A stretch of DNA of 64,000 nucleotides from Bhargavaea beijingensis. Lineage in GTDB: Bacteria > Bacillota > Bacilli > Bacillales_A > Planococcaceae. The notes beneath the pieces are model-generated. The model was not told where the DNA came from. It saw only the letters and a program-made list of their open reading frames with translations, and searched no databases. Position 1 is the stretch's first letter. Every line of letters begins with the position of its first letter. Location of the stretch: the NCBI RefSeq assembly GCF_900101985.1, contig NZ_FNAR01000010.1, positions 1-64,000 on the forward strand. Direction: 5' to 3'. Positions 52,760 to 61,166 of the stretch are shown in pieces. Position numbers and translations under genes: made by a program.

Positions 52760-53641
52760 ATGACACACCTATTTACAGGAGTTGCCGCCGCAGTCACCAC
52801 CCCATTCACGAACGACGAAGTTGATTACAACAGCTTCCGCCGCCACTTGGAGTTCCTGATCCAAAACAACATCCAGGCGCTCGTCATCAATGGCACGACC
52901 GGAGAAGGCTCTACGCTCACTGCCGAAGAAAGCCGCCGCCTTCTCGAGATTGCGGTTGAAACGGCTGCCGGCCGAGTACCGGTGATTGCAGGAAGCGGCT
53001 CGAATTCGACCGCGGAATCGATCCGCGCTTCCCGTGAAGCCAAAGAAATCGGCGCGGACGGCCTCATGCTGATCACCCCTTACTACAACAAGACGAGCCA
53101 GCGCGGCCTGATCCGCCATTTCGAGGCGATCGTGAATGCTGCGGAGCTTCCTGCCCTCCTTTATAACGTCCCTTCCCGCACAGGCATGACGATCACGCCT
53201 GAAACGGTGCTGGAGCTGAGCCGCCATCCGTATATTGTCGGCCTGAAAGATGCGACCGGTGACCTCGACTATATGTCCCGGGTACGCCTCGTGACCGATC
53301 CGTCGTTTGCGCTTTACAGTGGGAATGATGACACGGCGCTTCCGTTCACATCGCTTGGCGGCCAGGGAGTCATCTCGGTGGTGGCCAATGCGGTGCCTGC
53401 CCAGTTCCAGGAAATGTACGAACAGACATTCACCAACCTGACACGGGCTCAGGAGCTTCACTATCGACTGAGTCCCCTGATCAGTGCGCTGTCGGTTGAT
53501 GTGAACCCGATTCCGATCAAAGTGCTCACCTCGCACCTCGGCTTCGGAGACTACGAAGTGCGCCTCCCTCTCCTGCCGCTGGAAGAGGAGGAACACAGCC
53601 GGCTGATCCGGCAGTTTGAAACAATGATGATGGAGGTTTGA
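52760..53641 (+). CDS. dapA: 4-hydroxy-tetrahydrodipicolinate synthase
   Basis: DapA (293 residues) condenses pyruvate and aspartate semialdehyde, the first committed step to lysine and diaminopimelate. The Schiff-base Lys163 is in VGLKDATGD. Tyr135 (LLYNVPSRTG), Thr46/Thr47 (INGTTGEGSTL) and Arg140 complete the active site. AAGAGGGA precedes the ATG. It is controlled by the L-box upstream and followed by dapB after one base. Confidence 0.97.
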   Translation: MTHLFTGVAAAVTTPFTNDEVDYNSFRRHLEFLIQNNIQALVINGTTGEGSTLTAEESRRLLEIAVETAAGRVPVIAGSGSNSTAESIRASREAKEIGADGLMLITPYYNKTSQRGLIRHFEAIVNAAELPALLYNVPSRTGMTITPETVLELSRHPYIVGLKDATGDLDYMSRVRLVTDPSFALYSGNDDTALPFTSLGGQGVISVVANAVPAQFQEMYEQTFTNLTRAQELHYRLSPLISALSVDVNPIPIKVLTSHLGFGDYEVRLPLLPLEEEEHSRLIRQFETMMMEV

Positions 53642-53642
53642 C

Positions 53643-54389
53643 ATGAGATTGCTGCTTTGCGGGTATGGCGCGTCGAACCGGCGCGTCGCTGCCCTTGCCA
53701 AGGAACGGGGACATGAAATTGTGGGCGTGTTGCTGCTGCGCGGCCAGACGGCGGACGGCTTTCCGGTTTATCGTCCGGATGAGCGCCTGCCGGAAGCCGA
53801 TGCGGTCATCGACTTCTCGCATCCTGTCCTGACGAAAGCCCTGCTTGATGCGGACACCGGCCTCCCGCTGGTGATCGCGACCACAGGCGAAAAGGAAGTC
53901 CTGATCAAGCAGATGAGGGAAAAGGCGGTCCGCCAGCCGATCTTCTTCAGCGCGAACATGAGCTACGGCGTCCATATCCTGTCGGAAATCGTCCGGTATG
54001 CCGCTTCCCTCCTACCCGGCTTTGATATTGAAATGACAGAACGCCATCACCGCAAAAAGGTGGATGCGCCGAGCGGGACGCTCATCAAGCTGTATGACGC
54101 CATCGCTTCGGCCAGGCCGAATGTCCATCCCGTACACGACCGCCACCAGACGGAAGGCGCGCGGACGGACGAAGAAATCGGGATCCATTCGGTGCGCGGG
54201 GGCACGATCACCGGTGAGCACGAAGTGCTGTTTGCAGGCCACGATGAGACCATCACCATTGCACACCATGCACAGTCCAAGGATATTTTCGCATCCGGCG
54301 CACTCGATGTCGCAGAGCGCCTGATCCATAAGGAAAACGGCTATTATACTTACGATAACCTCGGAATCGGCGATTCCGGAGAGGAATGA
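53643..54389 (+). CDS. dapB: 4-hydroxy-tetrahydrodipicolinate reductase
   Basis: DapB (248 residues) reduces the DapA product with NAD(P)H. The N-terminal nucleotide loop is GYGASNRRV rather than the common GAxGRMG, like the shorter staphylococcal form. The catalytic ERHHRKKVDAPSGT motif and GTITGEHEVLFAG are complete. Its start lies just after the dapA stop (TGACATG), so translation is coupled. Confidence 0.96.
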   Translation: MRLLLCGYGASNRRVAALAKERGHEIVGVLLLRGQTADGFPVYRPDERLPEADAVIDFSHPVLTKALLDADTGLPLVIATTGEKEVLIKQMREKAVRQPIFFSANMSYGVHILSEIVRYAASLLPGFDIEMTERHHRKKVDAPSGTLIKLYDAIASARPNVHPVHDRHQTEGARTDEEIGIHSVRGGTITGEHEVLFAGHDETITIAHHAQSKDIFASGALDVAERLIHKENGYYTYDNLGIGDSGEE

Positions 54390-54416
54390 AAGCGGAGGGC
54401 GCTTCCCTCCGCTTTG
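54389..54416 (+). terminator. Terminator of dapAB
   Basis: AAAGCGGAGGG and CCCTCCGCTTT form a perfect stem, though the T tail is short (TTTGTCTT). Confidence 0.8.
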
Positions 54417-54448
54417 TCTTATGCTTTTTAATCACTTTCTGCTGCGGT

Positions 54449-54561
54449 TTCGTCATTCACACGTCTGGTTTGGTCATTTCAACAGATCATTTCGTCATTG
54501 GGATGTGCTGAATGACGAAATTGCGGGCGCGAATGCAGAAACCGGTACGATGAATGACGAA
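54449..54561. repeat. 21-bp-periodic mirrored array, copy B (3+3 units)
   Basis: TTCGTCATT stands at 54449 and 54491, with a variant TTGGTCATT between them at 54470: three units spaced 21 bp. AATGACGAA stands at 54511 and 54553, with a variant AATGCAGAA at 54532: three units spaced 21 bp. It shares with copy A (38699) the centre CAGATCATTTCGTCATTGGG and the outer GCGGTTTCGTCATTC, but lacks one unit pair. It lies between the terminators of the convergent dapB and parC genes. Confidence 0.9.
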
Positions 54562-54587
54562 ACCGGCAACACCTTATTCCTGAAAAC

Positions 54588-54640
54588 AAACGCCCCCCTG
54601 CCTGCAGCCTTTTTGGCGTGCGGACAGGGGGGGCCCGTTT
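54588..54640 (-). terminator. Terminator of parEC
   Basis: On the minus strand a long GC stem (CCCCCCTGTCC / GGCAGGGGGG) is followed by CGTTTGTTTTC. Confidence 0.65.
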
Positions 54641-57089
54641 ATGGCTGTTCGTTTTCTTTGGCTTTCATATCAACTTCAAGATAAACAGAGGTCACATAAC
54701 CGTCTTCTTTCTGGTCGACAACGAAGCTGCCATTTGAGTATCGGTCGGCCATCCGGTAGGAATGCGCCAGGACGGCCACTTCTTCGTCCTTGTCCGTCCG
54801 CAAAATGACGGTGTCTTCTCTTCCGGCCAGAACGACACCCGCCAACCGGTGCGGATTCGTCTTCAGTTCTTTTAATGATACGAGGCCGCGTTTTGCCCGC
54901 GTGCCGAGCTCGTATTCATCGACCGGCATGCGCTTGACCGCCCCTCGGTGTGTTGCCAGGATCAGCGAACGGCTGTCTTCCGGTGAACGGAGAACCGAAG
55001 ACACGACGTAGTCCCCGTCTTTCAGGTTGATGCCTTTGACGCCCGCCGTGCGGACACCTGTAGGTGCGACTTCCTCCAGCGGGAAACGGAGCCCGTAGGC
55101 AAGATGCGTGAAGAGCATTACTTCGTCGGTGGCCCTTGCCAGGTGCACCGACAGCAGGGTGTCCCCCTTCTTGAGGGAAACGGCCCGGTAGGCCCGGTTG
55201 TGCCGCTTGACCTGGTAGTCGGCGAGTGCGGAGCGCTTGATAAAGCCGCCCTTGGTGACCGTGACCACGTCCATGTCTTCGCGGTCGAATGAATCGATGC
55301 CGATCGCGGCGATGATCTCCTCTTCCGGGCCCAGCTGGATGATGCTCGATATATGCTGTCCGAGGTCCTTCCAGCGGATATCCGGCAGCTCATGGACCGG
55401 CTGATAGATGTAATTGCCTGAAGAGGTGAAGATCAGGAGTGTCTGCTGGGTGTTGAGCGTGCCACCGAACAGCAGGCGGTCGGTTTCCTTCATCTCCAGA
55501 TCGCGGCCGCCGGACGCCCCGTAGGAGCGCAGGCTCGTGCGCTTGGCGTAGCCGTCTTTTGTGACGGTGACGACGACGTCCTCGCTCGGGATCAGGATGT
55601 CCAGGTCGACCTTGATTTCCTGGATCTGAGCCTCGATGGCAGAGCGCCGCGGCTCGGCAAACCGCTTTCTGATGTCTTTCAGCTCGTTTTTGATCACTCG
55701 GAACAGCTTTTTCTCGGAAGCGAGGATTTCGGTGAGTTCCTGGACAAGCGCCTTGAGCTCTCCCTCTTCCTTTTTCAGCTCCGTGATATCCGTGTTTGTC
55801 AGACGGTAAAGCTGGAGGGAGACGATCGCCTCCGCCTGGGGTTCGGTGAACTCGAACGATTCGATCAGGTTGTTTTTTGCATCCCGCTTGTCGCTGGACG
55901 CCCGGATCGTGCGGATGACCTCATCGAGGATCGACAGGGCCTTCATGAGCCCTACCACGATGTGGAGCCGGTCTTTTGCACGCAGCAGGTCATACTCCGA
56001 GCGCTTTGTGACAACTTCCTTCCGGTGCGCGATATAGGCATCCAGCAGCATGCCGAGTGACATGAGTTTCGGGCGCCGCGCATCGATTGCGATCATATTG
56101 AAGCTGTAACTGACCTGAAGATCGGTGTTTTTGAACAGATACTGGAGGATCGCTTCACCGTCGATGTCTTTTTTCAGCTCGACGACAATCCGGAGGCCGG
56201 TGCGGTCGGACTCGTCGCGGACTTCCGAAATGCCTTCAAGTTTCCGGTCGAGCCGGAGCTCATCCATTTTCTTGACGAGATGTGCCTTGTTCACTTCGTA
56301 AGGAATTTCCGTGATGACAATCTGCTGCTTGCCGCCGCGAATTTTCTCAATCTCCGTCTTCGAGCGGACGATGATCTTGCCGCGTCCTGTATCATAGGCC
56401 TTTTTAATGCCTTCAGCGCCTTGGATGATGCCGCCGGTCGGAAAATCCGGCCCCCGCAAAACGGTCATCAGTTCATCGGTTGTCGCCTGTGGATTATCGA
56501 TTCTCATAAGGACCGCATCAATCACTTCGTGGAGGGCATGAGGCGGGATATCTGTTGCGTATCCCGCGGAAATGCCCGTCGAGCCGTTGATCAGCAGGTT
56601 CGGGAGCACAGCCGGCAGGACTGTCGGCTCGTTTTCGTTGTCATCATAGTTGGGGATGAAGTCGACGGTGCGCTTGCCGATATCGCGGAGCATTTCGGAA
56701 GCGATTGCGGACAGGCGGGCTTCCGTGTATCTCATGGCCGCTGCCGGGTCGCCGTCGACAGATCCGTTGTTTCCGTGCATCTCGATCAGCGGGTGCCGGA
56801 GCTTCCAGTCCTGGCTCATCCGGACCATCGCTTCATAGACGGAGGAATCGCCGTGCGGGTGATACTTGCCGATCACGTTCCCGACCGTCTTCGCCGATTT
56901 CCGGAATGGTTTGTCGTGTGTGTTGTTTTCTTCCATCATCGCGAACAGGATGCGCCGCTGGACAGGCTTCAGTCCATCGCGCGCATCGGGCAATGCCCGG
57001 TCCTGGATGATGTATTTACTGTACCGCCCGAAGCGGTCGCCGATGACCTCTTCGAGCGGAAGGTCTTGGTATTGTGCGGTTTCCGTCAT
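54639..57089 (-). CDS. parC: DNA topoisomerase IV subunit A
   Basis: ParC (816 residues) is the DNA-cleaving subunit of topoisomerase IV, which unlinks daughter chromosomes. The catalytic Tyr121 is in [10 protein letters not shown]. The quinolone-determining residues are wild type (Ser82 and Glu86 in [10 protein letters not shown]). The GyrA-type C-terminal beta-pinwheel follows, beginning near 490 and lacking the strict GyrA box, as expected for ParC. Its ATG overlaps the parE stop (ATGA). Confidence 0.97.
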   Translation of the reverse strand: MTETAQYQDLPLEEVIGDRFGRYSKYIIQDRALPDARDGLKPVQRRILFAMMEENNTHDKPFRKSAKTVGNVIGKYHPHGDSSVYEAMVRMSQDWKLRHPLIEMHGNNGSVDGDPAAAMRYTEARLSAIASEMLRDIGKRTVDFIPNYDDNENEPTVLPAVLPNLLINGSTGISAGYATDIPPHALHEVIDAVLMRIDNPQATTDELMTVLRGPDFPTGGIIQGAEGIKKAYDTGRGKIIVRSKTEIEKIRGGKQQIVITEIPYEVNKAHLVKKMDELRLDRKLEGISEVRDESDRTGLRIVVELKKDIDGEAILQYLFKNTDLQVSYSFNMIAIDARRPKLMSLGMLLDAYIAHRKEVVTKRSEYDLLRAKDRLHIVVGLMKALSILDEVIRTIRASSDKRDAKNNLIESFEFTEPQAEAIVSLQLYRLTNTDITELKKEEGELKALVQELTEILASEKKLFRVIKNELKDIRKRFAEPRRSAIEAQIQEIKVDLDILIPSEDVVVTVTKDGYAKRTSLRSYGASGGRDLEMKETDRLLFGGTLNTQQTLLIFTSSGNYIYQPVHELPDIRWKDLGQHISSIIQLGPEEEIIAAIGIDSFDREDMDVVTVTKGGFIKRSALADYQVKRHNRAYRAVSLKKGDTLLSVHLARATDEVMLFTHLAYGLRFPLEEVAPTGVRTAGVKGINLKDGDYVVSSVLRSPEDSRSLILATHRGAVKRMPVDEYELGTRAKRGLVSLKELKTNPHRLAGVVLAGREDTVILRTDKDEEVAVLAHSYRMADRYSNGSFVVDQKEDGYVTSVYLEVDMKAKENEQP

Positions 57090-59071
57090 GCCTGTTCCTC
57101 CTCAGCAGCTGTCTCGGCCATCAGGAATTCGTTCTCGAGAATCGTATCGCCGTCCTCCATGCCGAAGTCGACGTTGTCCTCGATCCACTTTCTCCTCGGC
57201 TCGACCTTGTCGCCCATGAGCGTCGTGACGCGCCGTTCTGACTTCGCGCCATCTTCGATCGTGACGCGGATCAGTGTGCGCGTTTCCGGGTTCATCGTCG
57301 TATCCCAGAGCTGGTCGGCATTCATCTCGCCGAGACCTTTATAACGCTGGAGGACATAGCCTTTGCCGACTTTCCGGATGGCTGCATCAAGATCCCGTTC
57401 TGTCCAGGCGTATTCGATTTTCTCTTTTTTTCCGCTGCCTTTTGAGACCTTGTAAAGAGGGGGGAGCGCGATATAGACCTTGCCTGCCTCGATCAGCGGC
57501 TTCATGTAGCGGTAGAAGAAAGTCAGGAGCAGCACCTGGATATGGGCGCCGTCGGTGTCGGCATCGGTCATGATGATGATTTTGTCATAGGAGATGTCTT
57601 CGACAGTGAAATCAGATCCGACGCCTCCTCCGATCGTATGGATGATCGTGGAGATCTCCTCGTTTTTCATGATGTCTTCCAGTTTGGCCTTCTCGGTGTT
57701 GATGACTTTGCCCCGAAGCGGCAGGATCGCCTGGAAAGTCCGGTCCCGTCCCTGTTTTGCGGAGCCGCCGGCCGAGTCGCCCTCGACCAGATAAAGTTCA
57801 TTTTTTGCGGCGTTTCTCGACTGCGCCGGCGTCAGCTTGCCGGAAAGCAACATTTCGGACCGCTTCCGCTTTTTGCCGGAGCGTGCGTCTTCCCTGGCCT
57901 TTCGCGCTGCTTCCCTGGCCTGCTGGGCACGGATTCCTTTCCTGACGAGGGTCGCGGAAAGCTCCGCATTCTCCTCCAGGTAATACATCAGCTTCTGGGA
58001 AACGACGGCATCCGCCGCAGCGCGTGCCTGGCTGGTGCCGAGTTTGCTTTTTGTCTGCCCTTCAAACTGGAGCAGCGTTTCGGGGACCCGGACAGAAATG
58101 ATCGCGGAAATACCTTCCCGGATATCCGCGCCGTCCAGGTTCTTGTCTTTTTCTTTCAGAAGGCCTGTTTTCCGGGCATATTCGTTGAATACGCGTGTCA
58201 TGGCCGTCTTGACACCCGTCTCATGCGTCCCGCCATCCTTTGTCCGGACGTTGTTGACAAAGGACAAGATCGTCTCCGAGTAGCCATCAGTGAACTGGAA
58301 AGCGAATTCAAGTTCGATGCCGTCGTGTTCCCCTTCGACATAGGCGACGTCATGCAGCGTGTCTTTTTCTTCATTTAAGTAGCCTACAAACTCCATGATG
58401 CCGGATTCATAAAGGAATTCATCCGTTCGCCCGCCGGCTTCGTCAGACAGGGTGATTTTCATCCCTTTAAGCAGGAAGGCTGATTCCCGCAGCCGTTCGC
58501 TCAAAATTTCATAATTGTATTTCACGGTCGAGAAAATGGACGGATCCGGTTTAAAGCGGATCAGTGTGCCGCGCTCGCGGGTATTTCCGATTTCCTCCAG
58601 TGTGGTGACAGGATGGCCTCCGCCCTCAAATCGCTGGCGGAACTTTTTGCCGTCCTTGAACACGGTCACTTCGAGCCATTCGCTCAGGGCGTTCACGACA
58701 GAGGCGCCGACGCCGTGGAGCCCGCCGCTTGTCTTATAGCCTCCCTGTCCGAACTTGCCTCCCGCGTGCAGGACGGTCAGGATCACTTCAGTCGTCGGCT
58801 TGCCCGTGCTGTGTGTGCCCGTCGGCATGCCGCGGCCGTGGTCCCGTACAGAGACACTGCCGTCTTTGTGGACGGTGACATTGATCTCTTCACCGAATCC
58901 GGCCAATGCCTCATCGACCGAGTTGTCGACGATTTCATAGACAAGGTGATGAAGTCCGCGTGAATCGGTCGAGCCGATATACATGCCCGGCCGTTTGCGT
59001 ACCGCTTCGAGCCCCTCGAGCACTTGGATCGAATCATCATTGTAATTCATGGTTTCAGTTATTTTGGCCAA
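57086..59071 (-). CDS. parE: DNA topoisomerase IV subunit B
   Basis: ParE (661 residues) is the ATPase subunit of topoisomerase IV. GHKL motifs ([34 protein letters not shown]), [15 protein letters not shown] and [10 protein letters not shown] of the Toprim domain, and the C-terminal [13 protein letters not shown] motif are all present. I chose TTG 59071, seven bases after GGAGG, giving [21 protein letters not shown] LexA-like box at 59086-59099 and a promoter at 59111-59139 lie directly upstream, so the operon is probably part of the SOS response, as it is in B. subtilis. Confidence 0.97.
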   Translation of the reverse strand: MAKITETMNYNDDSIQVLEGLEAVRKRPGMYIGSTDSRGLHHLVYEIVDNSVDEALAGFGEEINVTVHKDGSVSVRDHGRGMPTGTHSTGKPTTEVILTVLHAGGKFGQGGYKTSGGLHGVGASVVNALSEWLEVTVFKDGKKFRQRFEGGGHPVTTLEEIGNTRERGTLIRFKPDPSIFSTVKYNYEILSERLRESAFLLKGMKITLSDEAGGRTDEFLYESGIMEFVGYLNEEKDTLHDVAYVEGEHDGIELEFAFQFTDGYSETILSFVNNVRTKDGGTHETGVKTAMTRVFNEYARKTGLLKEKDKNLDGADIREGISAIISVRVPETLLQFEGQTKSKLGTSQARAAADAVVSQKLMYYLEENAELSATLVRKGIRAQQAREAARKAREDARSGKKRKRSEMLLSGKLTPAQSRNAAKNELYLVEGDSAGGSAKQGRDRTFQAILPLRGKVINTEKAKLEDIMKNEEISTIIHTIGGGVGSDFTVEDISYDKIIIMTDADTDGAHIQVLLLTFFYRYMKPLIEAGKVYIALPPLYKVSKGSGKKEKIEYAWTERDLDAAIRKVGKGYVLQRYKGLGEMNADQLWDTTMNPETRTLIRVTIEDGAKSERRVTTLMGDKVEPRRKWIEDNVDFGMEDGDTILENEFLMAETAAEEEQA

Positions 59072-59085
59072 GAGGATTCCTCCAT

Positions 59086-59099
59086 CAAACGTTTGTTCG
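59086..59099 (-). promoter_or_regulatory. LexA (SOS) box before parE
   Basis: On the parE strand the sequence is CGAACAAACGTTTG. The Bacillus LexA consensus is CGAACRNRYGTTYC, so 13 of 14 positions agree. It lies just downstream of the predicted transcription start and just upstream of the ribosome site, where a bound repressor would block transcription. Confidence 0.8.
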
Positions 59100-59110
59100 T
59101 ATATGTTCCT

Positions 59111-59139
59111 ATTGTACTTGTTTTGCCGGCGTGTGTCCA
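59111..59139 (-). promoter_or_regulatory. Candidate SigA promoter of parEC
   Basis: On the minus strand TGGACA (59134-59139) and TACAAT (59111-59116) are spaced by 17 bases. Confidence 0.65.
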
Positions 59140-59314
59140 ACTGCCGGGTCGGGAGTCCCGCACTTCATTGTAGACTACAAAAGCCCGCCGTTGCAATGTT
59201 TCACAGGGATTCCTGCTTTTTCGTCCGGCCGGCAGGGCATTGTGCCGGCGGCCTCGATGATGTAAACTGAGACTGACTGTTAAGACCAACCCTTAAATTG
59301 AAAAGAGGTTTGCT

Positions 59315-59917
59315 ATGGATACGGCTGTTGTGCTGCTCATCGCATATTTACTGGGCTCTGTGCCTTCGGGGCTGTGGGTCGGGAAGCTTTTCTATAATAA
59401 AGACATCCGGGAGTCCGGCAGCGGCAACCTCGGAGCGACAAACACGTTCCGCGTGCTCGGCAAAAAGGCCGGCATCGCGGTGACCCTGATGGATATCCTG
59501 AAAGGGACGGCTGCCGTTCTCCTTCTTGAGATTCCGGCATTCGCGGACTCGGGTGTCCATCCGCTGACACTCGGCATCGCTGCGGTCATCGGCCATATGT
59601 TCCCGGTGTTCGCAAAGTTCCGCGGCGGAAAGGCGGTTGCGACATCCGGCGGTGTCATCCTCGGATACAGCTGGCCGTTTTTCCTCGTCCTGATCGCTTC
59701 GTTCCTTGTCATTCTGAAACTGACGAAGATCGTTTCCCTCACCTCGATGGCGATGGGTGTCATCGCGCTGATCTACGCGATCATCAACTATATCAGGACA
59801 GGTGATCTGTACTTGCTGATCGTGGTCCTCGTTCTGTCCGCCTTCATCTTCTACCGCCACCGTGCGAACATCGGCCGCATCAAGGCGGGAACCGAGCCAA
59901 AGGTCAAGTGGCTTTAG
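59315..59917 (+). CDS. plsY: Glycerol-3-phosphate acyltransferase PlsY
   Basis: PlsY (200 residues) is the integral membrane enzyme that transfers an acyl group from acyl-phosphate to glycerol-3-phosphate, starting phospholipid synthesis. The three conserved blocks are clear: YLLGSVPSGLWVGK, SGSGNLGATNTFRVLGKKAG and GHMFPVFAKFRGGKAVATSGG. Five hydrophobic segments are visible. It is divergent from parE, as in B. subtilis. AAGAGG precedes the ATG. Confidence 0.96.
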   Translation: MDTAVVLLIAYLLGSVPSGLWVGKLFYNKDIRESGSGNLGATNTFRVLGKKAGIAVTLMDILKGTAAVLLLEIPAFADSGVHPLTLGIAAVIGHMFPVFAKFRGGKAVATSGGVILGYSWPFFLVLIASFLVILKLTKIVSLTSMAMGVIALIYAIINYIRTGDLYLLIVVLVLSAFIFYRHRANIGRIKAGTEPKVKWL

Positions 59918-59944
59918 TATACTGTAGGCAGACCACGGAAGGCG

Positions 59945-60250
59945 GTGTGTTCCATAAAAATCAAAGTTAACGAAGACGCGCAAAAATGGTTTCATGACGA
60001 GATGGGACTGGATTCCGGTGATTTTGTCCGCTTCACCATCCGCTACGGCGGATCCGGACTGCAGCCCGGCTTTTCGCTGGGGCTCTCGGCGGAGGAACCG
60101 GAAAGCCCGGCTGCAACGGCGGAAGCGGGCGGCATCACTTACTTTGTCGAATCCGATGACGAATGGTACTTTGACGGACACGACCTAGTTGTCGGTTATG
60201 ATGCCGCATTGGACGAACCCAAATACGGATACGAAAAAGAGAAAGCGTGA
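59945..60250 (+). CDS. yneR: HesB/IscA-like protein YneR
   Basis: This protein of about 101 residues has the HesB/YneR-like fold: VRFTIRYGGSGLQPGFSLGL, GITYFVESDDEWYFDGHDLVVGYD. It lacks the three cysteines of true A-type iron-sulfur carriers, so its role is unknown. The start is odd. The GTG at 59945 sits only two bases after GGAAGG, while homologues would begin where this sequence has ATA (59954), eight bases after AAGGCGG. A short unusual leader or a rare AUA start are both possible. Confidence 0.8.
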   Translation: MCSIKIKVNEDAQKWFHDEMGLDSGDFVRFTIRYGGSGLQPGFSLGLSAEEPESPAATAEAGGITYFVESDDEWYFDGHDLVVGYDAALDEPKYGYEKEKA

Positions 60251-60274
60251 ATCCTGCGGAGGATTCACGCTTTT
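60242..60274. terminator. Bidirectional terminator
   Basis: AAGCGTGAATCC and GGATTCACGCTTTTT form a perfect stem between the convergent yneR and yneQ genes. The yneR stop codon falls within it. Confidence 0.9.
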
Positions 60275-60582
60275 TGTATGCCGGTCAGCCCAAATCGGCT
60301 GATCAGGTCTTCTCTTCCCTCTTTCCTGAGGACTTCGTATTCCCTTTCACCGAACAGGTCAAAGTGCGGATAGCGCTCTTTGTGATCGATCCATTCCGGT
60401 TGGAGGCCGTATTGCCCGCCCCAGGCTTTAAGCTTTTCAAGATCGGCGCAGCCGGCTTTCGTGACGGTCCGGCAGCCCGGAAAGCGGTCATCCAGCCAGA
60501 AATGTGTCAGGAAAGCGATCTCTCCCCTGCTGACGGCTTCCTTCCACTCGTCCACTTCGTGGCGCTTGACCCCGAATGCCAT
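60265..60582 (-). CDS. yneQ: YneQ-family protein
   Basis: This 105-residue protein starts MAFGVKRHEVDEWKEAV and contains IAFLTHFWLDDRFPGC, TVTKAGCADLEKLKAWG and YPHFDLFG, matching what I recall of B. subtilis YneQ. Two conserved cysteines and the HFW/HFD motifs could form a small metal or catalytic site, but the function is unknown. The ATG overlaps the yneP stop (TGATG), so the two are coupled. Confidence 0.88.
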   Translation of the reverse strand: MAFGVKRHEVDEWKEAVSRGEIAFLTHFWLDDRFPGCRTVTKAGCADLEKLKAWGGQYGLQPEWIDHKERYPHFDLFGEREYEVLRKEGREDLISRFGLTGIQKA

Positions 60583-61007
60583 CAGGAAAGCTCCCTGGCC
60601 AGTTCCCGGTATTTTGCGTCCCACTCGGGGTCCGCCTTGCGCAGGCCAACCGGGCGGAACGTTTCCTTGTGGACAAGCGTGTGTACGGACTGCCCTGTCG
60701 CGGCAACCGTGCCGTCCTCATGGAGAATCTCATAGCCGTATGTGGTCCGGAGCCGCCCATGCGACTCGATCCATGTGCGGACGACCGCCGACTCGCCGTA
60801 GCGCATTGCATTTTTATAGCTGATATTCAGGTCGATCACAGGGGACAGGTATCCTTCCTGTTCCAGTTTATCGTAGCGGAAACCGATGTCCTCGATCAGC
60901 GACGTCCGGCCGATCTCCATCCAGACCAGATAATTGGCATGATAGACGACGCCCATCTGGTCGGTTTCCGAGTAGCGCACCTTGACCGATGTTTCGTTCA
61001 CATACAT
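60582..61007 (-). CDS. yneP: Hotdog-fold acyl-CoA thioesterase YneP
   Basis: This 141-residue single-hotdog protein is of the 4-hydroxybenzoyl-CoA thioesterase/YbgC group. The motif VRYSETDQMGVVYHANYLVWMEIGR holds the catalytic Asp and the YHANY loop. It hydrolyses acyl-CoA thioesters; the chain preference is unknown. GAGGTGAAGGG precedes ATG 61007. It lies 160 bases after citB on the same strand, beyond the citB terminator. Confidence 0.93.
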   Translation of the reverse strand: MYVNETSVKVRYSETDQMGVVYHANYLVWMEIGRTSLIEDIGFRYDKLEQEGYLSPVIDLNISYKNAMRYGESAVVRTWIESHGRLRTTYGYEILHEDGTVAATGQSVHTLVHKETFRPVGLRKADPEWDAKYRELARELS

Positions 61008-61113
61008 TCCCTTCACCTCTCTGCCATTATACCGGAAACCAACAGGCTTCGTCCGCCGGCACTGCACGATTTTTTCGCCTGCACTGGTTAAATGGAAGCT
61101 TCATTCCAAAGGC

Positions 61114-61152
61114 AAAAAAACAGCCTGAAGAGGAGAAGCTCTTCAGGCTGTT
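61114..61152 (-). terminator. Terminator of citB
   Basis: On the minus strand CAGCCTGAAGAG and CTCTTCAGGCTG flank a six-base loop, and a run of seven T residues follows. Confidence 0.93.
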
Positions 61153-61166
61153 GATCATTTCAGTGA

